Positions 23,761 to 36,780 of a stretch of 64,000 nucleotides of DNA are shown piece by piece. This DNA comes from Pseudoscleropodium purum (taxonomy: Eukaryota > Streptophyta > Bryopsida > Hypnales > Brachytheciaceae): contig OZ017799.1 in NCBI GenBank assembly GCA_963969395.1, forward strand, positions 5,644,501 through 5,708,500, in the 5' to 3' direction. Both the position numbers and the translations under genes were made by a program. Position 1 is the first letter of the stretch. The number at the start of each line of letters is the position of its first letter. The notes beneath the pieces were generated by a model. That model saw nothing but the letters and a program-made list of their open reading frames with translations. It ran no database searches and was not told where the DNA came from.

Positions 23761-26700
23761 ATGTGTCACCTGTTGCAGACCTCCGCCTTTCTACGGTGGT
23801 CGGCCTTGAGGTTTCGCCACTATGAGGGTTTGCAGTTTCGGCACCTGATGCTCCCTTGCGCTTTTCCGTTGTTCTCGCACCACGTTGCTGCAAAGCCAAG
23901 TCCAAATCGAGCTTCCAGAGGTATATTTATTGAGGCCTTTGGTAAGTTCCCAGGAGTTGGTGTTTCTAGATTTCAAACCTTCAAGTCACGGAGCAATGCT
24001 TATGAGGATGTCCGCAGTAGGGGCGAGAATTATGATGCAGACAGCGACGACGAAGAGGAAGAGGATGATGGGAGAGTGTACGAAGCAGGGCATGATTACA
24101 TTGTGGTGAATTTCTACCATTTTGTGGATATTGAGGATGCTCACGGCGAGGTTGCCATGCATGCGGCCTTCATCGAGGTGAGGCATTTGAAGTTTTCATG
24201 AAATGGTGCATTTGTTTGGATCGCATCACTTGCGAATTCTTTTGAATTCTTGTGACTTAAATGGGAAGTGGTAACAGATGGTGGGATAGGCTGCAGGGTC
24301 GTAATATTCGAGGGCGGATATACATCAATCATCAAGGCATCAATGCGCAGGTTTCGTCTCTACCCTTTTTTAATTTTTGTGTCTTGGATGAGATGTTGTC
24401 ATAGTGAGTGAAATGCATTGGTGTGAGTTAGAGGTTCTTGTTGATGTTGCAACAAAAAATTGTTGAAGAAATCCATTACAAGTTGGCTTCTGAATGATGA
24501 TAAGGGGATCGTGATAGTGTTGATTAGTAGAGAATCCACCTCTAAGAGATATTCTAGGAATCCTAGACGCATTACGTTCGACTGGATTCTCGTTAGACAG
24601 TCTTAAATGGCGTAATAATTGACAGGTTTTCACGCGGCTATGTTTTTTAGATTTCCTCTCGACTTTCCTAGTGTTGGCAAGGTTTGATACTACTAGGGTT
24701 TGTAGAGTGTCTCTGGAGTTTTCTTCTACTATTAGTAGGGTTTAATCTGCTTAGGTTTTGTAGAATAACTCGAGTAGGTTGTCTACTGGTGATTGCAAAT
24801 GAAGGCTGACACTTCAGGATACGGCTTGTGCAGTTTAGTGGACCTAGAGAAGATGCTATGGCGTATGCTGATTGGGTGAAAGCGGATGAGAGATTTTCAC
24901 CAGCATATATTCAAGTCTCTCCGTCTCCACGTGGCCATGCTTTTCCTAGACTAAAGCTTCGATACAAACCATCCTTGGTTCAGGTGAGCCACATGCACTA
25001 CTCAATTACATTACTGTTTTTATTACACAATGTTCTCTATAATTGTCGTCATCAACAGAGTTTCGGTTAGATGAAAGTGCCAAAGTACAGCTTGTGATTG
25101 ACTGAAGTGAATTGAGGAACTATAATGCGTCGGCCTGCCGCTACAGGTATGTGAAATTGAGGATCTTCCGCTCACAGACCCGTCAGCAAGAGCCGTGCCT
25201 CTCACTCCTAAGGCATGGCGAGAGAAGCTTGAGACGCGCTGTCAAAGTGAAGAGAAGGACGAGCTGAACAATGTGAAAAAAGTTCTACTTCTGGATGTAC
25301 GGAATAGTATGTTTCTCTTGCCATACCTGTTCTCTGTGATGCTTCTTATCCCCTGAAGGACCAATATTTCATGGTTTTAAGTTTGACCAATTTAATTGAT
25401 CGTATTGTGAAATTTGTATTTCAAGGCATGACCAAATTTTATGTCTTCAGAATCAGTGAAGAACATGGCATGTATGGGTCAAACATAAAATAAAATGCAA
25501 CAAAAGGTCCCCCATACGACCCACTGAGAATGCTAAAAATCATGAGGCCCTTCAAGAGTTACGGAGACCCCGATTCTTGATACTTTGATTAAACCTTCGT
25601 GGCTAAGTAGCATCGTGTCTTATGACTTCATTGAGCTACGAGCACTCGAAGTTGGCGGAATTAAGCTAGTTGCATCAGAAATTGCACGGATTCTTTTTAA
25701 ATTTATCATGTAAATTTCAGGCAAAGATTAAGTACCATTATGGAGTGTGTAGTTGCTAGTTTTGTGACGCGTGTAATGGTGCAGGATATGAATGGGATGT
25801 GGGTCACTTCCAAGGAGCACAACGACCAGAAGTGGAATGCTTCAAATCTACAGAATTTGGCTTATCTGTCGATAAGGTATGATTTGGTGCACCTTGCTTT
25901 TGTGTCAATAACACTCTGCATGACATGAGTCAACGAGGCAGTTACTTTTCATATCAAGAGAAAATCTTCACCTAATCAAGTGGATTTGCAGGTGGATGAC
26001 GACCCATTAGCAGGAGTGGATAAGGAGAATACTGATATTATGATGTACTGCACTGGTGGTATTCGGTGCGATGTATATTCCACTATTCTCAGGTACACAC
26101 CAAGGGTCGCTTACAATCAACACCTTCCAAAGGTCATTATCGACAGCACAAGTCAGTCACCTGCTGAGTTTCCTACTTGCTAGATATGGTGCGATATTAT
26201 GCTGAATAGAATGTGCGACCTTTGGTTCAGGCTTTTAGATGTTCCTTCGAGCTGTTTTGCTTGGAAGATGACAGCTTGTATGGACGTGGACTTGCACACA
26301 GGAAGAAAGGATTCAAAAACCTCTACAGCCTTAGGGGTGGTGTAGCGAAGTATCTCAAGGAAGAAGGTGCCTCTCAATGGAATGGACGACTTTTTGTATT
26401 TGATTCACGGCTAGCTGTCCCACCTGCTTTCTATCACGGTGAATCGGAAGACACGCAGAGCGATTCTTCAAACTCGACGACTATAGCCAGATGTGTCACA
26501 TGTGGGAGTGCTGTTGAGCCTGTGCACCGAAACTGTGCCAATCTCGACTGCAATAACTTATATCTGTAAGTTGACTTGTGTACCCAGCTTAACATTTTTG
26601 AAAGGAGCTGCTAACACCTTGAGCTCCTGTGCTAATCCACGGAAGAACGGGTGCTTCATAGATCCCTAAATTCTACATCTTTCTTTGCCACAAATCCTCT

Positions 26701-27502
26701 TACATCTTGAGTTCGAGAATGAAAGTGTTGGTACTCAACCAACTGCTGTAGGCAAGTGTCGTTACTACGAACCATAGTTCACCTACAGTGAAAGAGTGTG
26801 GTCAACTTTGCTCTAGAATGTTACAAGGGTAGCTAGATTTGAAGGCTAGACTTGAAGACACTTATTTGTTCACCATCGTTCCTTCGGAGGATTCTGCACT
26901 GATTCTGCACTGATTTGTCCTAATACTGCTTGTTACGAAATGAACTTACATAAGGCTATAACTTTTTACACGGGAGGAATATTTTTACCCATTGTATGTG
27001 TACTAGTACGATTCATGTTGGAAGTATAATCACAACTATCATTGATAAAAATGTTCTGTACCCGTAATAAGTTATAACCGTATGTAAATTCGTTTCGTAA
27101 CTCGCAGTAATAGGACAAATCAGTTTAGTTTGTTTGCTATGAAAGTGAGCTTCATTGATATGCACGCAGTGGGCTGAAATAGCAATCTCCTTTCTCATGT
27201 GCAGATCATGTGCTATCTGTGTTACCCAATTTCGGGGCTGCTGTTGCAACCAATGCATGGACGCACCAAGGCTGAGGCCCATACTGAGACCAGATGAGAC
27301 ATATCAGCGATGGCACAACTACCGAGATCCTCCACCACCGCCTCCTCGGCCGCCGGGGTGGGTTAGTCGGCGAGCTCTCAAGAGACGCAGACGGAAGGAA
27401 CGCCGGAAAGAAGCAGAGCTGCTCAACAGCGGCACTGGTGTACCAGACTCCACAGGTTCTGATTCTCCCGAGGAAGCTTCTTCTTTGGTTCACCAATTGT
27501 AG
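23761..27502 (+). CDS. STR8: Rhodanese-like protein of the TrhO/YceA family (STR8 type), probably plastid-targeted
   Basis: Eight exons join in frame: 23761-24177, 24297-24350, 24834-24983, 25147-25306, 25785-25876, 25992-26092, 26302-26565 and 27205-27502, giving 511 residues. Residues 1-60 are basic and Ser-rich like a transit peptide, followed by an acidic linker. From VVNFYHFVDI to PSLVQ is the N-terminal TrhO-type domain (RGRIYINHQGINAQFSG). A rhodanese domain follows, with LLLDVRN and the active-site loop YCTGGIRC (C311). Two Cys-rich clusters (CVTC, HRNCANLDC, CAIC, CCCNQC) probably bind zinc. The order matches Arabidopsis STR8. Bacterial TrhO hydroxylates tRNA uridine 34; whether the plant protein does so is inference. 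The tail after residue 452 is unusual, with a proline run and then an Arg/Lys cluster. Confidence 0.95.
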
Positions 27503-27550
27503 GCCATTCTTCTATTCAATGAGATGCTTTGATCGATAGGCTTAGACTGT

Positions 27551-27892
27551 TTTCAATCCTTGTGGTTCATTCGCCTTCTGCATGGAAGGAATGGCTTGTG
27601 TTCATAGGTCATGTGGAGAGGTGAATGCTAATTGGGCCCTAGTAGAAAGTGAACTGTCTTTTGTCACAATCTTCGGCGCTGCCCTTAGGTACCTTTTCTT
27701 GTTCAATGACTGTTTTGAATTTGTATGTTGTTTTGAATCCTTGTGGTTCATCCGTCTTCTGCATGAATGAATGGCTTGTGTTCACCGGTCGTGTGGAGAG
27801 ATGAATACTAATTGGGTCCTTATGGAAAGTGAACTGTTTTGTCACTAGCTTTGGCGCCGACCTTAGGTAACTTTTCTAGCTCAATGCGTTGT
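27551..27892 (+). repeat. 181-bp tandem duplication downstream of STR8
   Basis: Two adjacent diverged copies begin near 27551 and 27732. Shared stretches are 'atccttgtggttcat', 'gaatggcttgtgttca', 'gtgtggaga' or 'catgtggaga', 'aaagtgaactgt' and 'ccttaggta'. The segment probably lies in the STR8 3' untranslated region or just past it. It encodes nothing recognisable. Confidence 0.85.
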
Positions 27893-29833
27893 GGCTGCGG
27901 TTGATACGTAATCTCCGTGCTGGCAAGCTTCGCTGTTGTGGCCATTTGTGATTGTCCATGTAGGGGCAAGTTCTGACAACGGGCCTTAAGTATGTGCACA
28001 GTGCAAAATAGACCCATCTAGATTCTTGCGTAAAATGTAAGCCTTCTGAACTTCAAAGCCTGGGTACACATATAGTGGTGTCTTTAGAAATTCATAGTTT
28101 ATTCACATGTTGCCCAAAAAATGTATGTCCTTTTGATTCCTAGCAAGATCCAACAATATTATAGGCAATTTAATAATGGTAAACATTGTCAAATGCTTAT
28201 TTGGTTGATCTTAGATGTGATTATCTTTGTAGCAAATTGTGGTAGTGGAGTTGAAGTTGTGGTATATTGTTTCTTGTGTTGGTATTTTGAGATTTTAAGG
28301 CAATGAAACGTCTCAACCTTGTATGTATTGAGATTATGTCGAGTAATGACAAAAGCAGACATAGGTCAATATTTCCCTTCATTGTTGACATTGTTCCCTA
28401 GGTCCTTACCTTTAGTTATGCTTTAGAACTTGGGCTTCTTTGCCATACTTGATTCAATCTTGTGTTAGAATACAAGTAGCTATTCTATAAGAGGCTCTAG
28501 TACAACGTAGGACTAAGCTTACCTTGCAACTTGCTCAAACATCCTCTTGTTCATTGCAGATGTATTTTTTTGTCAATAGAAGGCTAGGGCAAACAAAGTC
28601 TTGACCACATTCATAATTGTTGTCACATACCATGAGTTGGACTTGGAAAATCTTTGTGCTATTTTTCCTCTCCAATCAATTTTGTTTATGCTCAAATTTC
28701 ATTGTCCATAATCTTGCTTCTCTTGACATTTCATAAAGTTTAGAAAGCTTAAGAAATTCCATTTGAGACCTTAAGCAACTTATTTTACCAAAGGATGGCA
28801 ACACTATATGGTACATAGTGTATACAAAACATCAAACTCTTTGTATCATTTTCAATTGTTTAAGTATACATATGTAATGGTGATGAAGTAGACTTTACTG
28901 TGATTCTAGTACAATTCAAAATTCAATCTTTTCATTATAATTGAAAAAGATAGTCTACTTGTATTAAGGTGAACTAGACTACTATTGCCCCATCCCAATT
29001 TCATCCTTGTATCTCCATAGGATACATTTCTCCAAAAAATGTACAATATAGGTATATGAGGACAAAATTGGAATTTGAGTGGTAGTAGGTTAAATCTATC
29101 CAAGGCATGGTTTTAAAATCACCCCTACAAGTAAACCATGGATCATTCTTGAAAGGATGTGAAACAGATGAATGACAATAAAGTGCAAAATTCAAATTGT
29201 TGCTAGACCATTTTACAAATACTAAAGGATGAAATTAGAGTGAGATGGAATATATCTTAAGCATGTAAAATATAGCCACATAAGCCCAAAACAACTTTGG
29301 GCATTTTGACTTCTACTTGGTCCAATTTGAATTTGAACACTTTTATTTTGAGGTTTTCATTGATAGACATAGGGCCTCACATGTAGTGCCAACTACAATA
29401 TATAGAACTATATACATGCATGCAATGCAAGATACCATGTTTAAGAGATCATATCTAATTCAATGCAAGTTTCAAAAAATCACAATTCAATGCACATTCA
29501 ATGCATTTTTTTTTTTCTTTCTATAAAAAATTACTTAGAAATATTTCAAATGATAGATTTGAAGAATAAACTTGACTTGTTTTTAAAAGGGAAACTTTTA
29601 CCACTTCCACCTTACTTCTTACCAAAAAGTAATAGACAATATTTAGTTTTGAAATGTAACTTTCATCAATTTTGTATAATAATAGTCTAAACAAAACAAT
29701 ATATTTAAGATTTCACATTTTCACAAATCTTCATGTTGAAATGAATAAATATGCACCCCTAAGTCTTAGGATTATTTTTTATTTTTTATTCCAAATTTTA
29801 TTAACTCACAACTAATTAATACCAGAATGCCTT
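27893..29833. other. AT-rich intergenic DNA
   Basis: 1.9 kb. Short open frames are compositionally biased and unconvincing. No gene seen. Confidence 0.5.
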
Positions 29834-30122
29834 CCTAGTTGTCATAATGGACAGCATATTACTATTCACAGACGAATCGGACCGATTAGGGCTGACCGGC
29901 TGTTAACTTTGGAGCCCTGTAACTTCTGCAAAAAGTATGCAAATTGGGCATATGAGATGTTTTTCGGTATCTACAAAAACTGTAGATGCCGAAAAACATC
30001 TCATATGCCCAATTTGGATACTTTTTGCAAAAGTTACAGGGCTCCAAAGTTAACAGCCGGTCAGCCCAAATCGGTCCAATTTGTTCGTGAACAATAATAT
30101 GCTGTCCATTATGACAACTAGG
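29834..30122. mobile_element. Foldback (MITE) element with 8-bp target-site duplication
   Basis: 289 bases that are almost entirely one inverted repeat. The left arm begins CCTAGTTGTCATAATGG and the right arm ends with its complement. The arms meet near 29976 with a loop of only a few bases. The element is flanked by the direct repeat AATGCCTT at 29826-29833 and 30123-30130. The arms look about 90-95% matched. Eight-base duplications are typical of hAT-type elements; Mutator-like foldbacks (9 bases) are the alternative. No coding content. Confidence 0.88.
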
Positions 30123-30130
30123 AATGCCTT

Positions 30131-32945
30131 GACTTGCACAAGGTTCATTTATCAATTTGAAATGATCGTAGGGCTCTTTTAAGTATAAAGTGTATAACAT
30201 TCCTTTGAGATGACATGACAAAGGGGTTATAAATTTAAAGCTTCATTATAGAAGTACCATATCTTTGAAGCAATATGATTTGTTTAAATTATTTAAAATT
30301 GAAGATATTTGAGTGGTTTGAACCATTTTATCCTATGTGTAGGCAATTATGGCCTCTTTTGAGTTCATTGTCATTGTCATTGTCATTGTAATAAACTATC
30401 ACAATAAGCTCATAATAAATTTTTGCTTAAATGAATGAGTACCATTCATAAACTATGCTTATTAAATGACCCTCATCTCCCACCTCCACCTCCCGCCTAT
30501 ACATTTTATATTTTTCCTAAGTAGTTGGAACTCCATTTAATATGAAATTGCCAAATGTATTTCATATCCATATGAATTTGATATCTATTGATTTTGTAAT
30601 TTGTATTCTATATTCATATTCTATAATTGTATCCATCATCATATTGGTATCAAGATGGATAGTAGGGAAGGGGGTCCAAATTTTTCCACTTGGAGCTATT
30701 GACAATCTAGATTTTCTAAAAAGTAATTTTATCAACTACTAAGGGGATTCACAAGGATGTAATAAATTTTCCCCTACCAGATCTAGCAACTATGGATTTT
30801 TGATTTGGTAGCCAAGCATGTGTTAATCATAGGGGCATGCCGTTTGCTTCTTTTGAGCTCATTGTCATTACAATTGTCACTCCTTTCACCCTCCTTTTAT
30901 TAGACCATTAGCCATTTGGAATTATACACTTCCTTACTATTTTCTTATAATAAGTAAATGGACCAATAGACAACATTCAAAATAAGATGACAATACAAAA
31001 AACTAAATATTTACATTTTAATACCTAAACATCCAAATCCTTTTCCAAAATTGATGATTTAAAAAAAACTATTATAAAATGTTATTTTGAAGAATATTTT
31101 AGAATGGATATACAAATAAAAAATATAGATTTTGATTTTTAGAATCCATCCATACGGTTGGATTTACTAGTGCTATTACCAATATTTTTCTATAAAATTT
31201 GAATGGAAAATTTCTAAATTCCTTCTAAATTCAATTACAAGAAAAAATATTATCATTTTTTGAGTAAAACATAATGGAATGGATTTGAAATGAGGTTTCC
31301 TTGATATGGTGATTTTTTTCAATTTTTGTATTCTTTAAATCTATGACCTCATTTTTGCAAATCAAATTTTGAACTAAAATCAATGCAATTTTTGGCTTGA
31401 CACATTTCCACATTTGTAATTTTAGAAAAATATGAACTCTAATAACGCCAAATCTAACCATTGGATAGAACAACAACTTTATAAAATATCTCCACAAATT
31501 AAATGACTTTCATCCAAGTAGTAATGAGAAAGAAAATTGAATTGCAATCTCTTCATTGTCCAAAAATTGGACATCAGAGCACTCTAAGGTTAAGAATTCT
31601 AAATTAATCATCATAGAATACATAGTAGATAGCTTACACACAAAAATATAAACAAAATAAATATGTAGGAAAAAAATGAATAATCATGTAGATTTGCAAA
31701 TTATAGAAAATGCAAGTTTAAAGATTTATACTTTATCATTTAAAAAAGACTCAAAAGCTTTAAATTATATAAAATTTCAAACTAAAATAATTAGGATTCC
31801 TAAGTTCTTAAATTTACAAATACATAAGTCGTAAATTTATTAATTAAATGTTCTTAAAATATATGATATAATTTTTAATACTAAATATTTCAAATTTATA
31901 TTTAATAAGTTCAAAGATTCCAGTACATCAAAATTATTGATTTTGACATTTGAATTTTTTTAGCCCTCAAAGACTAGGATAGACCAACTTAAAAAAATTG
32001 TTAAAATTGCACCTTGGAATAATAGCTTAATGGTAACATTCAAACCAAAGTTGTAAAATAAGATCAATAGATCATATTCTTACAATTTAATCTCTTCATT
32101 TCCTACCACAATTATAAATGATATTTTTCCAAAAAATATTTAACCAAAAATTGAAAATTTGTTTAGAAATTGATTGTGTAATATCTACAACTTCATTGTT
32201 CAATTCTAATATATATTTTTGAAGATTATTTTTTATATTAGCATTTTGTGAATTGAAAAAGTTATTTTTTAGGTAAATCAAACTTGTAGTATGATTCTAT
32301 GAACTATAGAATATATTCAAATTTAAGAAATGAAGACATATTCAATTGTCAAATCATGTCAATTAGAATGAAAATTTCATCCATGGGTCAAAGACTAAAT
32401 TGGATTTAATAATTAATATACTAGATTTTAGATTTCATTCCATCAATGGCATAAATGTGGCCATAAGGAAGGGACACCTACAAGCAATGTTGTTTTTATT
32501 TTATTTTAAGGGAATATGGATGTGGGCTCTAGGTGAGAAGTAAGTGGTTGAGGTTAGGCGCTTTCGAATTCATTTTCGGTGCTAAATTTGGCTTCAAATT
32601 ACAAATCAATGTGAGTTGTATGGCCTCAAAACAAAACTTAAAAAAACATTTTTGGCAATTTCAACTCTTGAACTAGCACAAAATAGGGCAACCAAGTTTT
32701 GAAGAATGATGCAAAATGGCAGATAACCAAATTCCCACTCAAAAAACTTGCTATAGATAATGCATAATTGTTGAATTAACATTTATAAGATGCCTAAAAG
32801 TCCTAACTTATTGAACAACCATGGTATACTTGTATTAAACACACCAACAAACAAACAAGTGCATCATGAGCCTCTCTTAACACATAGCCATGCTTATCAA
32901 AGTCTTAATTATACCATCTATAGCAATAAGTGGGGCAATAATTAC
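30131..32945. other. AT-rich gene-free DNA
   Basis: 2.8 kb, strongly AT-rich. It contains a short (CATTGT)n run near 30367-30390 and no gene. Confidence 0.5.
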
Positions 32946-33208
32946 CATTAGAAGATTTACGGGGATCGGGAGGGCCGCTTAAAGCAAGTGTGTGGTGAAC
33001 TTCCCCCTTGCAGTTTTGGAGAATGGCTATTCTTGACAAAAAAATTCTAAATATAAAAATAAATCTTGAAATGAAGAAAAAAACTGAATTTTTTTTCAAA
33101 TGTGGCAGTCGTTGTGCCACATCAGCGAGTTGTTGCAGCCCCCTTGAAAGGTAGTTCTCACAATCTAGGAACTTGCAACCCTCTCGTGAGTGAAAAACTC
33201 TTCTAATG
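32946..33208. mobile_element. MITE-like element, copy 2
   Basis: 263 bases between CATTAGAAGA and TCTTCTAATG, the same ends as 18036-18274. Internally GC-richer than its flanks, with 'gtggcagtcgttgtgccac', itself a short inverted repeat around a poly-T flank. Orientation appears opposite to copy 1. No target-site duplication was recognised. Confidence 0.5.
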
Positions 33209-36200
33209 TTTAGTAGTGGTGCAACCTTGATCTTTTTTAATTGTAGCACTTGGTGATATAACTAAGTTACTTGCATATATGTGGTTATATAGTCTATACC
33301 CATATCTTCAACTTTGTTATATTTTGGATAAAAAGTTGTTTGATCAATATCTATACATATGGCGACAAAGTGGCAAATCCTAGTATTCATGATCTAGATA
33401 GTCACTACTAGGGTGTGATCTAAGATTTAAATTTGGCTTTCTAAACTTTTTTACCTCCAAATTTTTCCATAGGCTTAGTACAAAAGATAATTTTTTGGTG
33501 CAACTAGTCTTTTTATTGCCTAAAAAAACATTGCCTACGAGTGTAATTTAATCCATAAATTTCTTAAAGATCACGTGGAGCTTTTTAAAAGCTCTAGTAG
33601 GTTCATATGAAGTCAATTTTGAACCAATGAAACTAAAAGTCCTACCAAAGATACTCATTTCTATAAACTTCTTGAAATTATCGTTTTTTCCAATTAGGTG
33701 TTCAAATTAGTAATTTGGGGGCTTGAAAGTTTAGATGTAATTTAGGTAGTGTGTTGATATTGAGGGTACAAAGTCAAGCAAGTAGGCAAGCAAACTGTGA
33801 AGTTTTTTCATTAACTTTGAACACTTATATCTTACAACCTATAAAGCTAAATGGGCTGAAATTTTTCCAAACATCTTATAGCAGTAGAAAGAAATAATGA
33901 AATTGAAAAAAAAAAAAATTTCACTAAATGTGCACTAAAAATGACAATTTTAGAACAATATTAGAACCATTAGTACAGTTTCTAGTTTAAAATCATGAGG
34001 GTTTTCTTTTCTTTTCTTTTATACTTGATTGAGAGAAAGAAAGTTTGTGTTAAAAATTGGAATTTTAATTCTTCAATAAAATGAGTTCTCAAAAAAATTG
34101 AAATCTTGCTCACATACTTGCTTTTTTTATCATCCAATCAATGCAAGATGGTTTGGGGTATGTTAGACATGTCTAATATCTTTGAAAATTGGCATGTAAA
34201 TAACTATCATAATTGCCCATCCAATGAATTTGAATTTCCTAAATCAAATGATGTTTCTTTCTCTATAAAGTTGATTCAAACTATACTAACTTTATTAGGC
34301 TAGGCCAAAATTATCTTTTCTTCTAACTTCAAAAGTTATAATTTTGCAATCTATGGAATTAAATGTGCTAAAATAATCCACAAACTTCTATAATAGTTTA
34401 TTACAAAACTCTATGTTAGAAAGTTGAAAAATGTTTTTATTTTTTAGTTATGTTGAATGCACTAGAAAGTGGCAATTTTGGATATTTTTGTGAAAAACAC
34501 CTGAGGAACACCTCCATCCTAATAGGGATTAATCAACAAACATTTAGCTTACGTACATTTTTTGACATAGTGAATATAAATTATACTTATGATCAATGAA
34601 ATACTTTCAAAAAATTTGCAGTAAAAGTTTAAATAATCCTTTAATTTATAAATTATAACTTTTGCATACAATTATATCTAAACAAGATATAGACACCTAA
34701 ACCAATACATTGCCTAAATTTGACACTACAAAATCCAAAACTATGGTCCCTTATTAATTAAGAAGATGTTTACCATCAAAATATTTCATATAAATTTAGA
34801 TTTTAGGTCATAGTGAGTGTTTTCCTTCTCTCCCTAAAAGAAGATGAGCACAACCAAGTTCTAATTGTTTTTTTGTTTTTTTGTATTAGATTCTTTAGTG
34901 GGTGCTTAAACATTGTCCAATTGGCCTTCTAAAAAATGAACAAGCATTTCCTACCTACCAATCCTAATTGGTTCAAATTTCAATAGAAAGAGTTGCAAAT
35001 TGCAAAAGTTAGCAATTGGGGGGTTTGGGGCCAATTTATGCCAAAAACTTTGGACTTCACAATTGAAATTCTTTTAAATAAAGTTTTGATTATCCCAAAT
35101 TGTAGATTATAGTCTATCCATTTCAAAATGGTAAAAAACTTAAGAATTAGACACTCCTAGCAAAAATTATAGATGGATGAAGTTTTGGCCCCCAATTGGA
35201 TTAGAAACTTCATCCATCAATATATTTTACATTATCCATCTAAACTAACTTTGGATTTAAAGGTTGAATTTAACACTAATTCTAGTTTTTAAATCTGAAG
35301 TTTTACTTAAATTGATCAATTTATAAAATATTTATTCAAATCTAAACTAAATTGACTTCATCCTAAGCTATTTCCTTCAATATTGATCTATTTTATAAAT
35401 TTGAATTAGTTCTAGAATCCTTAGAATTTTCACTAAATGTCTCTAATTTTATTTTGTTCTTTGGTTGTCTTTAAAAAATTTAGTTTAGTTTCCTATTTGT
35501 CACCTACTACTTTAGAACTCTATTTATATATATTTTTTAGATTTGAAATATTTTATATTCAAAGATCTTAAAATTACCTTTCAAAAAAGATAAAACATTT
35601 AGACTTTGGATTCACCTAAAAAAAGTTGTATATGGATGAAGTTTGCTTGCTAATCAGTTCTTTAAACTTCATCTACTAAATTCTTTGAACTCAAATTCTC
35701 AAACTAACTTTTAAATTTTGGTTTTAACTTTTGATTCTACTCTAATTGTAGAATTTAATATGTTTTTGGAAAGGTATGAAAATTAGCTACTAAGATTCAA
35801 TTTTAATTTAAGGGTTGAATTGTGTATTTAAATTCCTATTTGCATTTGGAATAAAATAAAATAAATAAAAAATGAAATGAAATCAAGTGGTAGTTATACC
35901 TTGGCGTCAACCTCCATCACATACCCGTCATTGTTACCTCATTGTAGAGTACTTTGGCTAGTCCTTTAGAATCCATTTTGTAAAAATTGAAATTTTTAGC
36001 ATATTGCTCAAATGATGATTACAAATTTGACATAGAACTTCAAATCTACATTCTCATTCTTTTCTTTTCTATTTTTTCTTACTATTTTTCTATAGCTTCA
36101 CACTAATTTTGGGATATTTATGATGCCATGTTGACTTCCACTACAACTAATGATTTTTTAAATCTATCTTAGGAATCAAACAATTTTGATGATGTTGGGA

Positions 36201-36639
36201 TTTTTTTGCTTTAGCATCTAATTTTGTTTTATAATATTGTCTCTATTCTAAAGTCAAACTCAATCCTGGGAAGAATGATTCCCTTCTAACTATATACTGA
36301 AACTCGCCTGCTACCCAGTTTTCCATTAGTTCCCCCCCTTCTCTCTCAAAAAATTTGTGAGCCGTTGATTTTTTTTGAAAAAAAATGCTTACCCTCAAAA
36401 TTGATGTTGATTTCTCAAAAAATCACAAGATGTTGATCTTATGAAATTTAATTTGAGCCGTTCAAATATAAAATACAAATACTGAATATGAATATGAATA
36501 CAGGTACAGGTACTAGATATGAGTACTAAATACGTGTATTGAATACGGGTATTGAATATGGATACAGTATTGGATACGGGATCAATTGTCCCATATTGTT
36601 TGTCAAGAACTTTGATTATGAAGATTACAAGAGGAGGTG
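33209..36639. other. AT-rich gene-free DNA
   Basis: 3.4 kb without a supportable gene. At 36478-36590 there is a degenerate short tandem run of 'gaatacgggtatt'-like units. Confidence 0.5.
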
Positions 36640-36780
36640 GGGGTGAGGGGGGGTGAGATAAAAAAAAATTTAATCAAATTCTAAATGATAGGTGGGGGTG
36701 AGTGGGGGTGGTAAAATAAAAAATTTTAAATAAAAATTGAGGGGGGGGAGTGCATAGTGACACAAAGTGTCACTATACAC
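36640..36780. repeat. G-run tract next to a short hairpin
   Basis: Three runs of 'ggtgggggtgag' or 'gggggg' type lie at 36634-36660, 36692-36715 and 36740-36750, separated by A/T-rich DNA. They are followed by a 10-base perfect stem, ATAGTGACAC with loop AAA and GTGTCACTAT (36757-36779). The G runs could form quadruplexes. Function unknown. Confidence 0.5.

Noticed and set aside
29834..30122. CRISPR-like or tRNA-like palindrome
   Set aside because: It is one long inverted repeat with target-site duplication, with no repeated spacers and no tRNA fold.
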